Origin: Beta vulgaris subsp. vulgaris
Lineage: Eukaryota; Streptophyta; Magnoliopsida; Caryophyllales; Amaranthaceae
NCBI RefSeq assembly: GCF_026745355.1
Contig: NC_079202.1
Location: 63,833,055-63,897,054 of the forward strand
Length of the DNA: 64,000 nt
Direction of reading: 5' to 3'
The position numbers were made by a program, and so were the translations under genes. Within the stretch, counting starts at the first letter, position 1; every line of letters starts with the position of its first letter. Positions 1 through 10,957 of the stretch are shown piece by piece. Under the pieces are notes generated by a model. The model saw only the letters and a list, made by a program, of their open reading frames with translations, was not told the DNA's origin and ran no database searches.

Positions 1-83
1 GAAGGTTGGACCAGCTTATATGATTCATAATATAAGTGGGCTTTTTTTCCAATTTGTTTTGTAATAAAGTTTATTTATAAGAA

Positions 84-530
84 AATTATATGTAGCCTTT
101 AGGGTTACATGTAAGAATTAATTACGTTTTTCAAAATAGTATTATTTGAAAAATTAATGATACAATCACACATCATTCAATATAATTATTGCTTATTTAT
201 TGCTTAATATTTTCATTTTTAACTTTTTTATATGTAGGCCTTTATGGTTATATATAAACATTTTCCTTATTTATATATATACCTCTAAAATGAAGTTAAG
301 TAATTCATTTAAATTTTTTTAAGATAAAGTAGTTCTTATTATACATTAATTTAGGGTAATGTTATATGTAGCCTTTAGGGCTATGGATAAGTATTAAACG
401 TATTTCTTAAAATAGAAACAATTTAAAAATTCAAGACAAAATTACACATCATTTGAGGTAATAAATGCTTGATTCAACTTTTTATTTCCATTTTTACCTT
501 CTTATATGTAGCCCTAAAGGCTATATATAT
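84..530. repeat. Two diverged copies of a short palindrome-ended element
   Basis: Two related blocks, about 84-260 and 362-530, each begin and end with versions of the same palindromic motif (TATATGTAGCCTTTAGGG and its reverse complement near 505-523). Between the ends both carry matching AT-rich text, including a shared ACACATCAT core and a TTTTTA-rich stretch. The ends are themselves hairpins (ATGTAGCC...GGGTTACAT). This fits a small non-autonomous DNA element present twice side by side, or a tandem duplication. No clear target duplication was found and the family was not recognised. Confidence 0.45.
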
Positions 531-1718
531 CATTTTTTATTAATTTATAATAATTAAAGAATAAATTATTTGGTCCAAAAAAATATTTGATTAAAAATGA
601 TTCTATAAAGCTATCTTATGAAATGGAGTACTTTTAACTAAAATAAGTATGACTTGTATGCAAGCTCAAGGGATTTATAGTGAATTGGACAAATAGATTC
701 CTTACATAGTTGCATTTATTCTCTATCCAATAAGCGACATAGTCCATATATAGAGTTGCATACTTGCATGTGAATGTGACAAAAGGTGTAAGTTTTATAA
801 TGACCTAAGAAAATTGAAATCTTGCTTTATCTTAGGTGGGATATAAATTTTGAATATCATATATATGAAGCAAAATGGATCTTTATTTTTACCAAGAAAA
901 CATAAATATTGTAATGGTATATAAACAAAATATTGTATTCAAATTTAGTAGATCATAATATATTATCTACCTAGTCCATGAATGTACGACGCAAATGATA
1001 GACTCCTACACTTCTGCGTAATTTTACCTGTTGTGTTACGAAAATCAACGTTTTTCTACTCGTGTATTTTGTATCGCGAAAAATATTAAGATAAACTAAA
1101 TCATCGAATTCGAGTAAGATATAGATTTTCTAATTCTTTTGGCTCGTTATTAAAGAAAAGGACTACTAACATATCAAGTTTTAGATTAGAAGAATATTTG
1201 TAGGAGTGAATTTAAATAGAGCACAACCATATAATCATATATGATGGGATGAAAACGACACGAAAAGGCGTCCCCAAGTCTATGGATGTTATTCAATTAA
1301 AGTTTGACAGAAGTTTTTTTTGTCTGACAAGAAAAACAAAGGAAGGGAAGTAGGGGAGAATGGGGAAGTGTTGTTATACTAACGAATCAAAGGCAGCAAC
1401 TGGGGACGGCCAAATGGAAGAGGCGAGGCGAGACGAGGCGAGAGCCTTTCAAAAGGAGTCACTTGGCCTTTGGTGATGCTTCTGAGTCGCCTTTAGTATT
1501 TTTTTTAGTGGCCTCCTTTTTTTTTCTCCTCTAATACCATATCATATATAATAATAATAATTCATGAAATCGAGGAAATTGTTTGCATGATCCAAAATCA
1601 TTACTTTTTTTAAAAAAAATTGAAGGATTTTTTTGACTTTTATTTTTTGTTTAAGTTCAAAGTAATCATCGTAATTATCAATGACAATGAAGTTAATTCA
1701 TTATACATCCAAATGTGC
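531..1718. other. Gene-free AT-rich stretch
   Basis: No open reading frame, RNA gene or recognisable mobile element was found here. The only structured part is a short GAGGCGA/GACGAGGCGA run near 1420-1442. The rest is AT-rich intergenic DNA with homopolymer tracts. Confidence 0.5.
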
Positions 1719-1735
1719 GTATTTTGTACGTACAT

Positions 1736-1915
1736 TTTTTATTATTATTATTAGGAAATTAAGTTAGCACAAGAGCTGATCCTTACACGGCTACTAGCCT
1801 GTAGGAAACACCAACACATTGGCTGGGAAGGCATGCATAGCATGCGAAGGATCGAACCCCTGACCTTAGGGGCCAAGGGGGAGCGCTCTACCCACTTGAG
1901 CTAACTCCTATCCTT
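1736..1915 (-). mobile_element. tRNA-derived SINE with 17-bp target duplication
   Basis: On the minus strand this 180-bp element starts with a tRNA-like head. It has a box A resembling TAGCTCAAGTGG, followed by TAGAGCGCTC, and a box B GGTTCGATCC, as expected for an RNA polymerase III promoter. It ends in a (TAA)n tail, seen as the TTATTATTATTA run at 1740-1753. It is flanked by a 17-bp direct repeat, gtattttgtacgtacat at 1719-1735 and gtatcttgtacgtacat at 1916-1932, with one mismatch. Head, tail and target duplication together identify a complete SINE insertion. The spacing and tail exclude a functional tRNA gene. Confidence 0.88.
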
Positions 1916-1932
1916 GTATCTTGTACGTACAT

Positions 1933-3524
1933 GTCACTTCCAATACTATTTTTTGCTCATTTTAAACTCTTTTATTCAGTACATTTTGCTCATTTGGATT
2001 ACTATTTCAAATGAAAATTAAGCAAAAAAAAAAAATCTTGGGTGTACCATGTTCACTGTACACCCCGATGTAATGACAACAGGTTGGATTATATCAAATT
2101 TTGTAAAATTTATATTGTCTAACTCTCTATGGAGTCATTCTTTATTGAATTAGATTAAATTCTTGTTTACCAGATTTGAATCAGCATCTTTCCAATTAAG
2201 TCGAACTTGATTAAGATTCGGTTTTATAATGTCAATTAAGAGTGCAAAATAGAGCTTCTTAAACTAACTACTTATACTATATTTACTTGATTATTTATTA
2301 ATAATGCAAATGCAATTATCCTATTGTAATAAGTACACCAATTAATGAGGTGTGAATAGCATTCGATTTCGACAAATCTTACCTAAGCTCCATATACTAT
2401 AGGATTTGGACCGGATTTTCCTTTCTTTAGTTTCAATTTTATTCGAATCGAGTCAGACTTTAAAACAATTTTGATTGAATACTTATCTTTACTCTTAATA
2501 ATCTATCATTACAATGTGATGTGCAAATGTTTCAACAATGATGTGCTAGATGTAATACAAACTTGTTATGAGAAGATTGGTAATATTGGAATCACACTAA
2601 GTGATTTTTATATTAATTTAGTCTATACTCATTTGAATCTAGCTTAATAGTTGAGTTATTCAGCACAAGAAGAATTTTAGAAAGAGGAGGTAATGCCGCA
2701 ATGAAATGAAAAGATAACAAATTATAAAATTGTTAGCTTATTCATGAAATATGTTTAGATACAAAAAACTTCTAAAATTCTTTCCAACTGCAAAATAAAG
2801 ACAATAATAATAGCAACTTATAAACAATTAGTTACGTCTATAAATTAATTACAATATGTATAAGTTCATATTCACATATTCCAAATATATAACTACATTA
2901 AATAATAAAAAATTGTAAACAAAATGATTGATCAATAATACCATGAGTTCTAATCCATGAATTAATAGACCTTTTGAAGATTGAGAAAGTATCCTCTTCA
3001 CATATGAATTTTATTTCATACTTTCTTAATTACACATACCAACATATCCTCCACTTTTAAGACAATTTATTTGGCTTTTACCCCTTACACTTAAATCCTC
3101 TTAATACTAGTGATATATAATTATTTGTCATTTTTATATTTCATTAATAAGTTAAATACAATAATACTAACTAGTAGCTACTAATAACAATTTATTAGTA
3201 TATTTTTGTTTCAAGCAAAATAATTATTATGTACTTAATTAGGTATAATGATCTCATAAGGAACTTATTAGTTTATTACTACGCGGAGGATGGTAAATTA
3301 GATGCGTGTGCGTCTCGGGCATTCGATCAACTCTCTAAGCCATCAAATTGGCAAGTTTTCCAAAAAAGAACCACGAGGCAGCTGTAAATGGTAAGCCCCA
3401 CGTTTTTCCAGTTGGCTATTGAATTTCCCATGCGCCACTTCCCATTATATGACCCTCCTATTTTTTTAAATGGTAAGTGGTGACTCCCTCGTCTTGCTTA
3501 CATATCTTTTTACCTCGACATGGT
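1933..3524. other. Gene-free AT-rich stretch
   Basis: No gene was recognised. A short hairpin, GGGTGTAC...GTACACCC, lies at about 2041-2064. The rest is AT-rich sequence with stops in all frames and no target duplications or terminal repeats that I could pair. Confidence 0.5.
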
Positions 3525-3649
3525 TCTTTTATCCATACGAGACACAAAAACAGTATAAAGTACAAACTACAAAGAAAGAGAAGAAAATTTGAATCCGTGA
3601 TTTATCGTTCACATCACCTCAACCTTAACCACTAGATCAAAACATCCTT
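3525..3649 (-). mobile_element. SINE, same family as the copy at 6779-6902
   Basis: Read on the minus strand it has the same order of motifs as the better-bounded SINE at 6779-6902: GGATG start, a box A-like TAGTGGTTAAGGTTGAG, a GTGAACGATAAATCAC segment, a box B-like GGATTCAAATTT, a TTTGTACTTT segment and a short tail after CGTATGGAT. The target duplication is unclear, perhaps a TTTTTAC motif on both sides, so the edges are approximate. Confidence 0.7.
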
Positions 3650-3768
3650 AATTTTTACTTAACCATTGTTAATTACATATCTCTACATTCCTGAAAATTA
3701 GTTACACTTCTCTTTTCACAAGTGTCAAAAAAATAAGAAAAAAATTGTTAGGAGAAACAAACCTTATC

Positions 3769-4080
3769 GGCCCGTTTGATAAGAGGTCATAAAATGTGGA
3801 ATGGTAATGAATGATAGTGTAAATTTGTACTAGAATTTCAATATCATTACCTATGGTAATGCTACTCCATCTTAAGATATCAGTTTTCTTCCTAAAATCT
3901 CATTACTATCCATTACCACTTGAGAAGGTGGTATTGGGTGATAATGAAAATTTATAAAGGGAAATCCATGTTTTGTGATAAAGTTTCATTCCATGGTAAT
4001 TCACATGAGAACTTCTGTACAAATTTACAACTAACTTTTATTACCATTATCACTATTTATAGCCATTAGCCAAACGGGTT
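3769..4080. mobile_element. Foldback-like MITE with CCCGTTTG terminal repeats
   Basis: The ends are long imperfect inverted repeats. The left end begins GGCCCGTTTGATAAG and the right end is CTTATTAGCC-like, finishing CCAAACGGGTT. Similarity continues inward for about 70 bp on each side through AATGGTAATGAA and TAAATTTGTAC blocks. No coding capacity is present. I could not fix a clean target duplication, so the superfamily (hAT or PIF/Harbinger) is unresolved. Confidence 0.6.
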
Positions 4081-4219
4081 GTAATGTCTTAAAGAAACCC
4101 TATATGTGTTAATTATAACTATGTTACACCTTTGCTCATTCTTATCAATAGCTTCATATGTAAATCATTGTTAATTCATATTTACATTAGTTCACAGTGT
4201 ACTATCAGCTAAAGATGTA

Positions 4220-4799
4220 CTCCCTTTGTATTTTTACTAATATGTAATAAAAGATACTTTATTTAAGATTAAAGAAGTATATTGACAAATGCGCAAATCA
4301 ATGTAGGAAAAATATACTTCCTCCGTTCCATTTTAAATGAAACATTAAGTGAAATGTATGGCACTATTCATTAATCAATTTTGAGTCCAATTTATTGCCA
4401 TTATATAAAGAAAAACATAGTCAAGTGGGTTCTTGTTAGATTCATCTCGATGCATACTATCAAACTATAACTTCTTTTATGTTTTTTTACGTGTGCACAA
4501 CTAAAGATATTAATGATTAAAGAAGTGTATTGGGTTGCGTGAAAAAGCAAAAGTTTCATTTAAAAGAGAGTGAAACACTTCAAAATATGTGAAACATGCC
4601 TTAAATGGAAAAAAAGAAAGTGCAAAATGAGAGAATATCTATCACAAACTTGTTTGGTTTGCTTTTCTCTCTCTCTTCCTTCTGATAATGTAAAGGGTAC
4701 ATATGGATTTTTGGCTTTTGAAAGTGATGTTTATTAAATCTTGTGCTCAATTCTTAAGTTTCACTTATTATGGAACGAAGGAAGTATATACAAAGGGAA
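4220..4799. mobile_element. Stowaway MITE (outer), interrupted by a second Stowaway
   Basis: The outer ends are CTCCCTTTGTATTTTT at 4220 and TACAAAGGGAA ending 4799, flanked by TA (4218-4219 and 4800-4801), the Tc1/mariner-type Stowaway signature. The left arm runs 4220-4316 and the right arm is only 4787-4799. The inner element 4317-4784 lies between them with its own TA duplication. Confidence 0.72.
4317..4784. mobile_element. Stowaway MITE nested in another Stowaway
   Basis: Terminal inverted repeats CTTCCTCCGTTCCATTTTAA at 4317 and the matching TTATGGAACGAAGGAAG ending 4784 are flanked by TA (4315-4316, 4785-4786). The match extends inward through a TGAAAC/GTTTCA block. At 468 bp it is long for a Stowaway and has no coding capacity. 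It lies entirely within the older element 4220-4799. Confidence 0.8.
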
Positions 4800-4801
4800 T
4801 A

Positions 4802-6768
4802 TCACATAGCAGGTATGAATAAACTGTACTTTTCTTCTTAGTTGACAACCTTGATATTTTTTAACATGGAAAGTGATTCTTAGCTTAATAATGTTTTTTA
4901 TGAAGAATCTAGCTAATTAAGCATTATATATACTTATATTTATATACCCAAGTGGTTGACAGTAATAAAATTTACAAATTAGTTTTTAGGCTCGTGCTAT
5001 GACCCCATGTAATAACATGTTCATTTATGAATATTTTAATTTAGAATTATAACATTATATATGACTTGGTTTAGTGGTTAAAACTTTAATATATGAGGTT
5101 GAAGTCGTAGGATCAAATCTTATACAAAGCATTTTCTAATTTTTTTTATTATATGTGAATTACATCGATTAAAAAATCCTAATGGAGAGTGCCAAGTTAC
5201 ACTTTTCTTTGTTTAGGAACGCCTTTTAATATATTACTCTCTCCGTTTTCTTTTGTTGTTCCTATTTGCAAGTTTTATGTGAGAGAATATTTGTCAAAGT
5301 AGGAAGAATATTCGGAAATAGTGGAGTTGTATAGATAGATATCCTAGATCTTTTAGTAGAATGTTTTGATTATTACTAATGTGATAATATTTATATGCAC
5401 TCTATCATTATTAATTAGTGATTAAGTCTAGATTGACGATCGCATTAATTAATTTGCACGATAAAAAGCAGAGAAATATACTAACAGATATACCTCGCTT
5501 TCTTATATATTGATGAATGCAATGTCTTGCGAGAGTTATACTATAAAGAACCTATCAGAAGTTGTAGCCTAGAGGAAAATGTGTATCACGCTTGCTGCGG
5601 AAAATATTAGGGCCAAGGGATATCCGAAAAATAGAGGCTTATCAAAGAAAATTTGCTCTCATGACTACGATTTCTTGCAAATAGTGTACAAGGTATTTTA
5701 CGTAAACAAAAAGGTAGCGTAGTTCAATTTAATTTGACTTACTTTAGAAAAAAAAAAAAAAGAAGTTCAAATGAAATGTAATAAGTTAAGAAAAATTGTG
5801 AAAATGTACATAAATCAAAATCATTTGACTTCTACACACCTGAAATGTATTGTGAACTTCGTTCTATTAAATTATATTATAATTTCTCTGTTTATTTTTA
5901 ATTGCAACATATTTTTATTTGGTCAAATTTGACAAACTTTAACGGTATGTATATTCAAATGTAATCAATATTAATTATCAAGTGATATATTTAGCTCAAT
6001 ATGTACCAAATTTGCAACAAAAAAAAAGAAAAGATAGTAGAATTAATTTTTTACAATTAGCTTGTGTACACTGGATGCACAATAAATTTTCTGCTAAATC
6101 CTTTCACTTTTAACCAAAATAGGTCACTTTTAGTCAAAATGATTCACTTTTAAAATCAAAAATAGGCTACTTTATAAATTAAAATGAGTCACTTAAGCTA
6201 AAATGGATCATTATATAAATTAGAATTATAAACCCTATCAATAATAAAGAGTAACAAAAAGATGAAAACTTATAAAAAGATTAATTTTTTATTAGAACCC
6301 AAGAGATTGGATTCATGGGAATTTTGATGGGGTAAGGCGAAGTTTTGTAGGTTCATTCCCTCCATTATATTCTTCCCCTCCGTTATATTTTAACTAGATG
6401 AATTTTTTAGCCTTGCTTCTTGGGGGAAAAAATGACTTTTGTTCCATTTTTTAAGTGGTGTTATAACTTTCATCTAATATATAGGTCCTTCACGATAAAG
6501 CTTTAAACATTATATCCAGGATGATAGAAAAGACCAAATTTTAAGTCCTTATTAGATATTATTTTCACCCGAAATAAGTTATTTTAAATAGTTAATTGGC
6601 TCTAAAAGTTATCCCATCTCACAATAATTTATTATGCACTAACAAATAATTTGTGAAGATCTGTTTAGGATCCATTAACACTTTATCCTATTTTAATATT
6701 GTCTTTGTTTTGGCTAAGGAGAAGAAAGACCACAATGACAAACTTTTTTGTTTGCAAACAATAATACT
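4802..6768. other. Gene-free stretch with a probable old SINE
   Basis: No gene was recognised. At about 5060-5150 (+) a tRNA-like head is visible (GACTTGGTTTAGTGGTTAAAA, then GGATCAAATC and a T-rich end), probably an old SINE. A lone Stowaway-like end, CTCTCTCCGTTTTC, occurs near 5236 without a partner. At 6100-6200 a short degenerate tandem block repeats a TTCACTTTTA/TAAAATGA theme. Confidence 0.4.
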
Positions 6769-6778
6769 ACTATGTGAT

Positions 6779-6902
6779 AACCAAGGATGTCTTGGCCCAG
6801 TGGTTAAGATTGAGATGTTGTGAACGATAGGTCACAGGTTCAAATTTCACTTCCCCTTCTTTGTACTTTGTACCGCCTTCGTGGCTCATATGAATCAAAA
6901 AA
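6779..6902 (+). mobile_element. SINE with 10-bp target duplication
   Basis: A 124-bp element starts near GGATGTCTTGGCCCAGTGG (box A-like) and carries GTGAACGATAGGTCACAGG followed by box B-like GGTTCAAATTT. It ends GTGGCTCATATGAATC plus an A run. It is flanked by ACTATGTGAT at 6769-6778 and 6903-6912. This is the best-defined copy of the family also seen at 3525-3649 (minus strand) and split at 19501-19915. Confidence 0.85.
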
Positions 6903-7157
6903 ACTATGTGATTAGCTTAGATATTATCTTCACCCGAAATAAGTTATTTTTGGAGTAAATTACTTAATTAATAATACTATGTGATTTAGTGTTTCTAATC
7001 TGAATCTTTATTGCATGATCTAATCTAGTTTGGTCTTTTTGGAGGTCGCAAGTTATTTAAGAAACACATTGTTTAGTCTGGTCTAAAACTTTAATTTAGT
7101 GTGATATGATTAGGTTTCATTTGATTGTAATAAGAATGTTAGATAAATTAAATTTCT

Positions 7158-7448
7158 TGATAGAGTATAAATCTATTCCTGGGGCCTCAACCATCAGCTT
7201 AAGCTTTTAGTTGAGTTGGTCCCTTGACATGGTATTAAGAGCCAGTGTGACATAAAGGTCACGAGTTCGAATCTCATCACCACCTCATTGCTAAGTGGAA
7301 TATTTAGCGCCAGGTAAGAGGGAGACCTGTGCTGCATCCACACTTCAAGCCCAAAGGGCTCTTGCGTGAGGGGGCGTGATAGAGTATAAATCTATTCCTG
7401 GGGCCTCAACCATCAGCTTAAGCTTTTAGTTGAGTTGGTCCCTTGTCA
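7158..7448 (+). mobile_element. Complete TRIM (miniature LTR retrotransposon)
   Basis: Two near-identical 72-bp terminal direct repeats lie at 7158-7229 and 7377-7448. Both start TGATAGAGTATAAATC and end in GACA/GTCA, giving TG...CA termini. Directly after the left repeat is TGGTATTAAGAGCC, close to the primer-binding site complementary to initiator tRNA-Met. A purine-rich GTGAGGGGGCG lies just before the right repeat. A 5-bp target duplication, TTTCT, flanks the element at 7153-7157 and 7449-7453. The 147-bp interior has no coding capacity. All parts of a terminal-repeat retrotransposon in miniature are present in 291 bp. It must have been mobilised in trans. Confidence 0.93.
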
Positions 7449-8009
7449 TTTCTGATATAATTTTATAGCACAGGCTTGTTGGAGGACTTGACCTGCCAGT
7501 GGACGGTGAAGCTTCATCGTTCAGTCCGCTAGTAAATTAAGACTCATGTGCCTGGAGGAATTAGTAATTAAACAAAAAATATACAGTGTTAAAGCAAGAA
7601 AACAACTAATCATCGTGGTTGTCTGGTTGAGTGCAGTGTATATGATTTATATCTCTAACTTAGCATCAAGGAATATAGTTAACTTAGCTTGTAAAATATA
7701 AGTGTACTGAATGTAATGGTACTCCTAAACATTTAAAGTTTGTTGGCTAGTATTCCAATTACCTTAACTTGTCATTTAAGCTCAACTGCCCGCTTTTGAG
7801 TTTCATTATCAATTTCGACTCGGTTTGACATTACTTTTGTTATTATAGAACAACTAAGCACATTGATATAAACGAGAATTAATCTCAAATATTGGATACC
7901 ACCTCGTAAAATTTTAATCAATTCATTTTACAATGACTTCAAATAACTTATATTTCTCTACTTTTTTATGCAAAGGAGGAATAGTAAGATATAAACACAA
8001 CATAAAGTT

Positions 8010-9224
8010 GGTCTCCAAACAACTCAGATTCTTTTTCGGTAAAATCGTTTTATATGGTGCTTTCTTCAAAATCTGAACCCTTCCTCCAGGGAGTTTCTTT
8101 GAAGATATGGAAAGGATTAGTTCCTTTTAGAATTGAGATCTTTTCTTGGTTGGTGTTATTGGGAAAAATTAACACAAAAAAGAAACTTGTATCACATAAT
8201 ATCTTGCCCCTCTCCGATATATCTTGCTCATTGTGCGACTTGGATACAGAAGACGTCTCCCATTTATTTCTTCACTGCTCATTTGCTCAATCCATATGGA
8301 ATTGGTGGTGTGATCTCTGGCACTTTTCATGGGTTTGGCCTTCAAACATTGAGCAAGCTTTTGGTCAATGGTTTTTCCCAACCAAAAATAAATTCTTTAG
8401 GAAAGTTTGGGTTGCATCTTTCCAAGTGATTATATGGTCACTTTGGAAGGAGAGAAATGCACGAGTTTTTTCCAACTCACCAAGCTCATCTATAGAAGTT
8501 CAGAATATGGTCCTCCTCCGCCTTTGCTGGTGGATCAAAGGGTGGAAGGAAGGGTTCCCATATTCCGCTGACGAAGTCCTGAGAAACCCAAGCTGCCTCT
8601 TTTGGATGAATTTGAATCTACGCTCTCCTCCCACCAGATCTCTCTCAAGATCTCTTGCAAGAGACTTGGTTCCTAAAGGAAAGTCAGTATGGTTAGTTGA
8701 AGTCTCCCTCAACGCGCCTCCCAATATTTCAGTTATAGGAGGTGCTCTCCTCAATGAAAATAATGAACTGCTGTGCCTTTTTTCGGGTCCTATCCCTGCT
8801 ATGGATTATAGCTCTGCCATGGTATTAGCAATTCATAGAGCAGTACAAATCTCCCTCAGCTCTGATCGGTTTAGAAGCTTCTCAATTGAAATCTGGGCAG
8901 ACTCTCAAATGGCAGCCAATTGGTGTTCCAGTGCTTCAGGGGGACCGGTGAACCTTAATCTAATTCTGAACTTTATCAGATCTACCCCATCTAGAGGTCT
9001 CAAGCTCACAATTTCTGCAAAACATCAACACTCTTTCTCAGTAGCTGATCTTATAGCTAAGCAGAAGCTTTTTCGCAACTCAGAATTTGTTGTATGGAAT
9101 CACTGAATATGTAGTTACAGTAGCTTAGACTTGAATTTTGATGGAACTCTGTTCTCTTTTGTGGAATTTGAGCTGTACTACTTACCCTCTTGGGTAGTTG
9201 AGCAATAAAACTATCAAAAAAAAA
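8010..9224 (+). mobile_element. 5'-truncated LINE with 17-bp target duplication
   Basis: The direct repeat aaacacaacataaagtt occurs at 7993-8009 and again at 9225-9241, immediately after a poly(A) run. Between them lies the 3' end of a non-LTR retrotransposon: the C-terminal part of ORF2, about 115 bp of 3' untranslated DNA and an A tail. The upstream reverse transcriptase is missing, as expected when target-primed reverse transcription stops early. The perfect target duplication and uninterrupted frame suggest a fairly recent insertion. Confidence 0.93.
8012..9106 (+). pseudogene. LINE ORF2 C-terminal fragment (zinc knuckle plus RNase H-like domain)
   Basis: The frame is open from the 5' truncation point at 8012 (starting SPNNS-D-SFSVKSFY, an ORF2 segment) to the stop ending at 9106. 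The first methionine, at 8054, is an internal residue rather than a real start. Counting from it, residues 23-90 form the zf-RVT zinc-binding module found after plant LINE reverse transcriptases, with C58-x2-C61-x8-H70-x4-C75 and a LFLHCSFAQSIWNWW run. Residues about 215-345 resemble the plant LINE RNase H-like domain, with an ADSQ motif near 281-284 and a C-terminal VADLIAK. The first acidic position expected in RNase H is not obvious, so activity is doubtful. This is a transposon remnant, not a host gene. Confidence 0.88.
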
Positions 9225-9241
9225 AAACACAACATAAAGTT

Positions 9242-10565
9242 ATGTTATATCTCTAGAACTACCAAATTTTTCCTCATCATAGAGTGAAAATATACAATTA
9301 GGGGGTGTTCAGATAAGCATAATTTATTGAATTCCACAACATCATCCTACAATCTTTTGCAAGTCTATCCGCAATCTTGTTAGTAGATCGACCTATGCGC
9401 ATACTCAATCCTCATACCAGGCATCTGAGTATTTCTCATACTTACCAGTTTTAGTTAGGTTATTTTTCAACCATGTTTTCATAAGCATGTTTAAGCGTGT
9501 TTTGAATGTTCAGGTCATTTTACCTTTTCCAACTAGTTTATTAGAAATCAACTCGTAAATAGCTTACCAATACTAGTTATCTTTTAACCAACGTTTCAAC
9601 TCTCGAATACCTTTATAATCAACTTACTGTTCTCTTGGTCCCATAATATATTCTCTTTTTTCATAGGATTTAAGAAAAGTAAAAAATTTATTATTTGTCT
9701 TATTTTAATATATGTACTTATATTGAAAAGTTAACTATTTTGAAATGTTTACATACCAACCTTCCAAAAATACCTTACACATAAATTTCAAAATAATATA
9801 TGTACTTAAGTATTCATCAGGTCCAATTCCATATTGGAGAATACTCATAGTTTTGAAGTTATATTTTGAAATTTGCACTTGATATCCTATATAAACATAT
9901 AACATTTCCATATCAGCTCAAGTTGGTTGACATGGCAGTATTAAAAACTTTGACATGGATATAATTTGATGGACGTGCATCGTGCTATCAAATTTTTGTT
10001 TACTGAATCTCATCAACACTTCACTACCTTTCTGATATTTATTGATGTGGGCAGCCCATTAACCCACTTGCATTTTGTTTACCATATCAACTCCACTTTC
10101 CTTTTCCCTTTATCCTTTCCTACTAGTGCTTAGTGTTAACAGAAATTATATACTATATACATATAGAGAAGTATATTATAGTCTTATAGAGTAATTAGTA
10201 CATATATGTTCTCCAAAGCATGAGGCACGAAAACCGGAATTATTGACCACAAGGCTGTGATACATTAGAAAAAATTTAGTTTGAGAAAACGCCTCTTGCT
10301 TTAAATTGTAGTGGTATACTTTTAAGTTAAATTCTACTTAAAGCTGAAATAATTAGATAAGTTAAGTTAAGAAAAAAAAGTTGAGTTAAATTAAAATAAG
10401 TTACATTCAGAAGAAAATAGATTAAGTTGAGGAAAACAAATCATTAATAATCTTAGATCAGTAATGTGTATATGCAGATTAATTATTGTTTTTACTTATA
10501 TGTAATTAGAAAAGTTAAATATGTTTATTGAAAATTGTAAAAAAGCAACTGGAAAGATATAAATA
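9242..10565. other. Gene-free AT-rich stretch
   Basis: No gene, RNA or bounded mobile element was recognised. The sequence is ordinary AT-rich intergenic DNA with stops in all frames. Confidence 0.5.
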
Positions 10566-10952
10566 TGACGTAGGAAGGTTAGCGGATAAGTTCGATGGTG
10601 AAGTTCGTCAAAATAGTCTGAAATGATTTCTACTAATCGGGCAGACGGAGTCCGATTGCTTATTGTGATACATTTCTGGAAGCGGAACGGGCCAACAAAA
10701 ACATCATTTTAATTATTTCCGGATTTTATTATTTCCTTAATTTCGTATTAGGGTTTTGTGTTAAGTATTTAAACATTATTAGGTCATTATATATATTGGG
10801 AGACAGTTTTTGATCTTTAATAATATCTCAATTCTCAGAGTTTCTACTCTTTTCTGGTGGATTTCGGATTTTTGCAAATTTAGCGCTTGTAAATTTGTTT
10901 GTTCTTGATCGAGATTAGCGCTTGCTTTTCTCTGAATTTTCCGACTGCGTCA
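10566..10952 (+). mobile_element. Probable solo LTR, 387 bp
   Basis: The segment begins TGACGTAGGAAGG and ends CCGACTGCGTCA, so it has TG...CA termini with a 5-bp inverted TGACG/CGTCA. The flanks are AAATA (10561-10565) and AAACA (10953-10957), a 5-bp duplication with one mismatch. A TATA-like ATATATAT lies at about 10787-10796 with a pyrimidine-rich tract downstream, as in an LTR promoter. No second LTR or coding remnant was seen. The mismatch in the flank keeps the confidence moderate. Confidence 0.5.
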
Positions 10953-10957
10953 AAACA

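Noticed and set aside
1840..1910. tRNA gene on the minus strand
   Set aside because: Box A and box B are present, but a (TAA)n tail and flanking 17-bp target duplication show it is a SINE.
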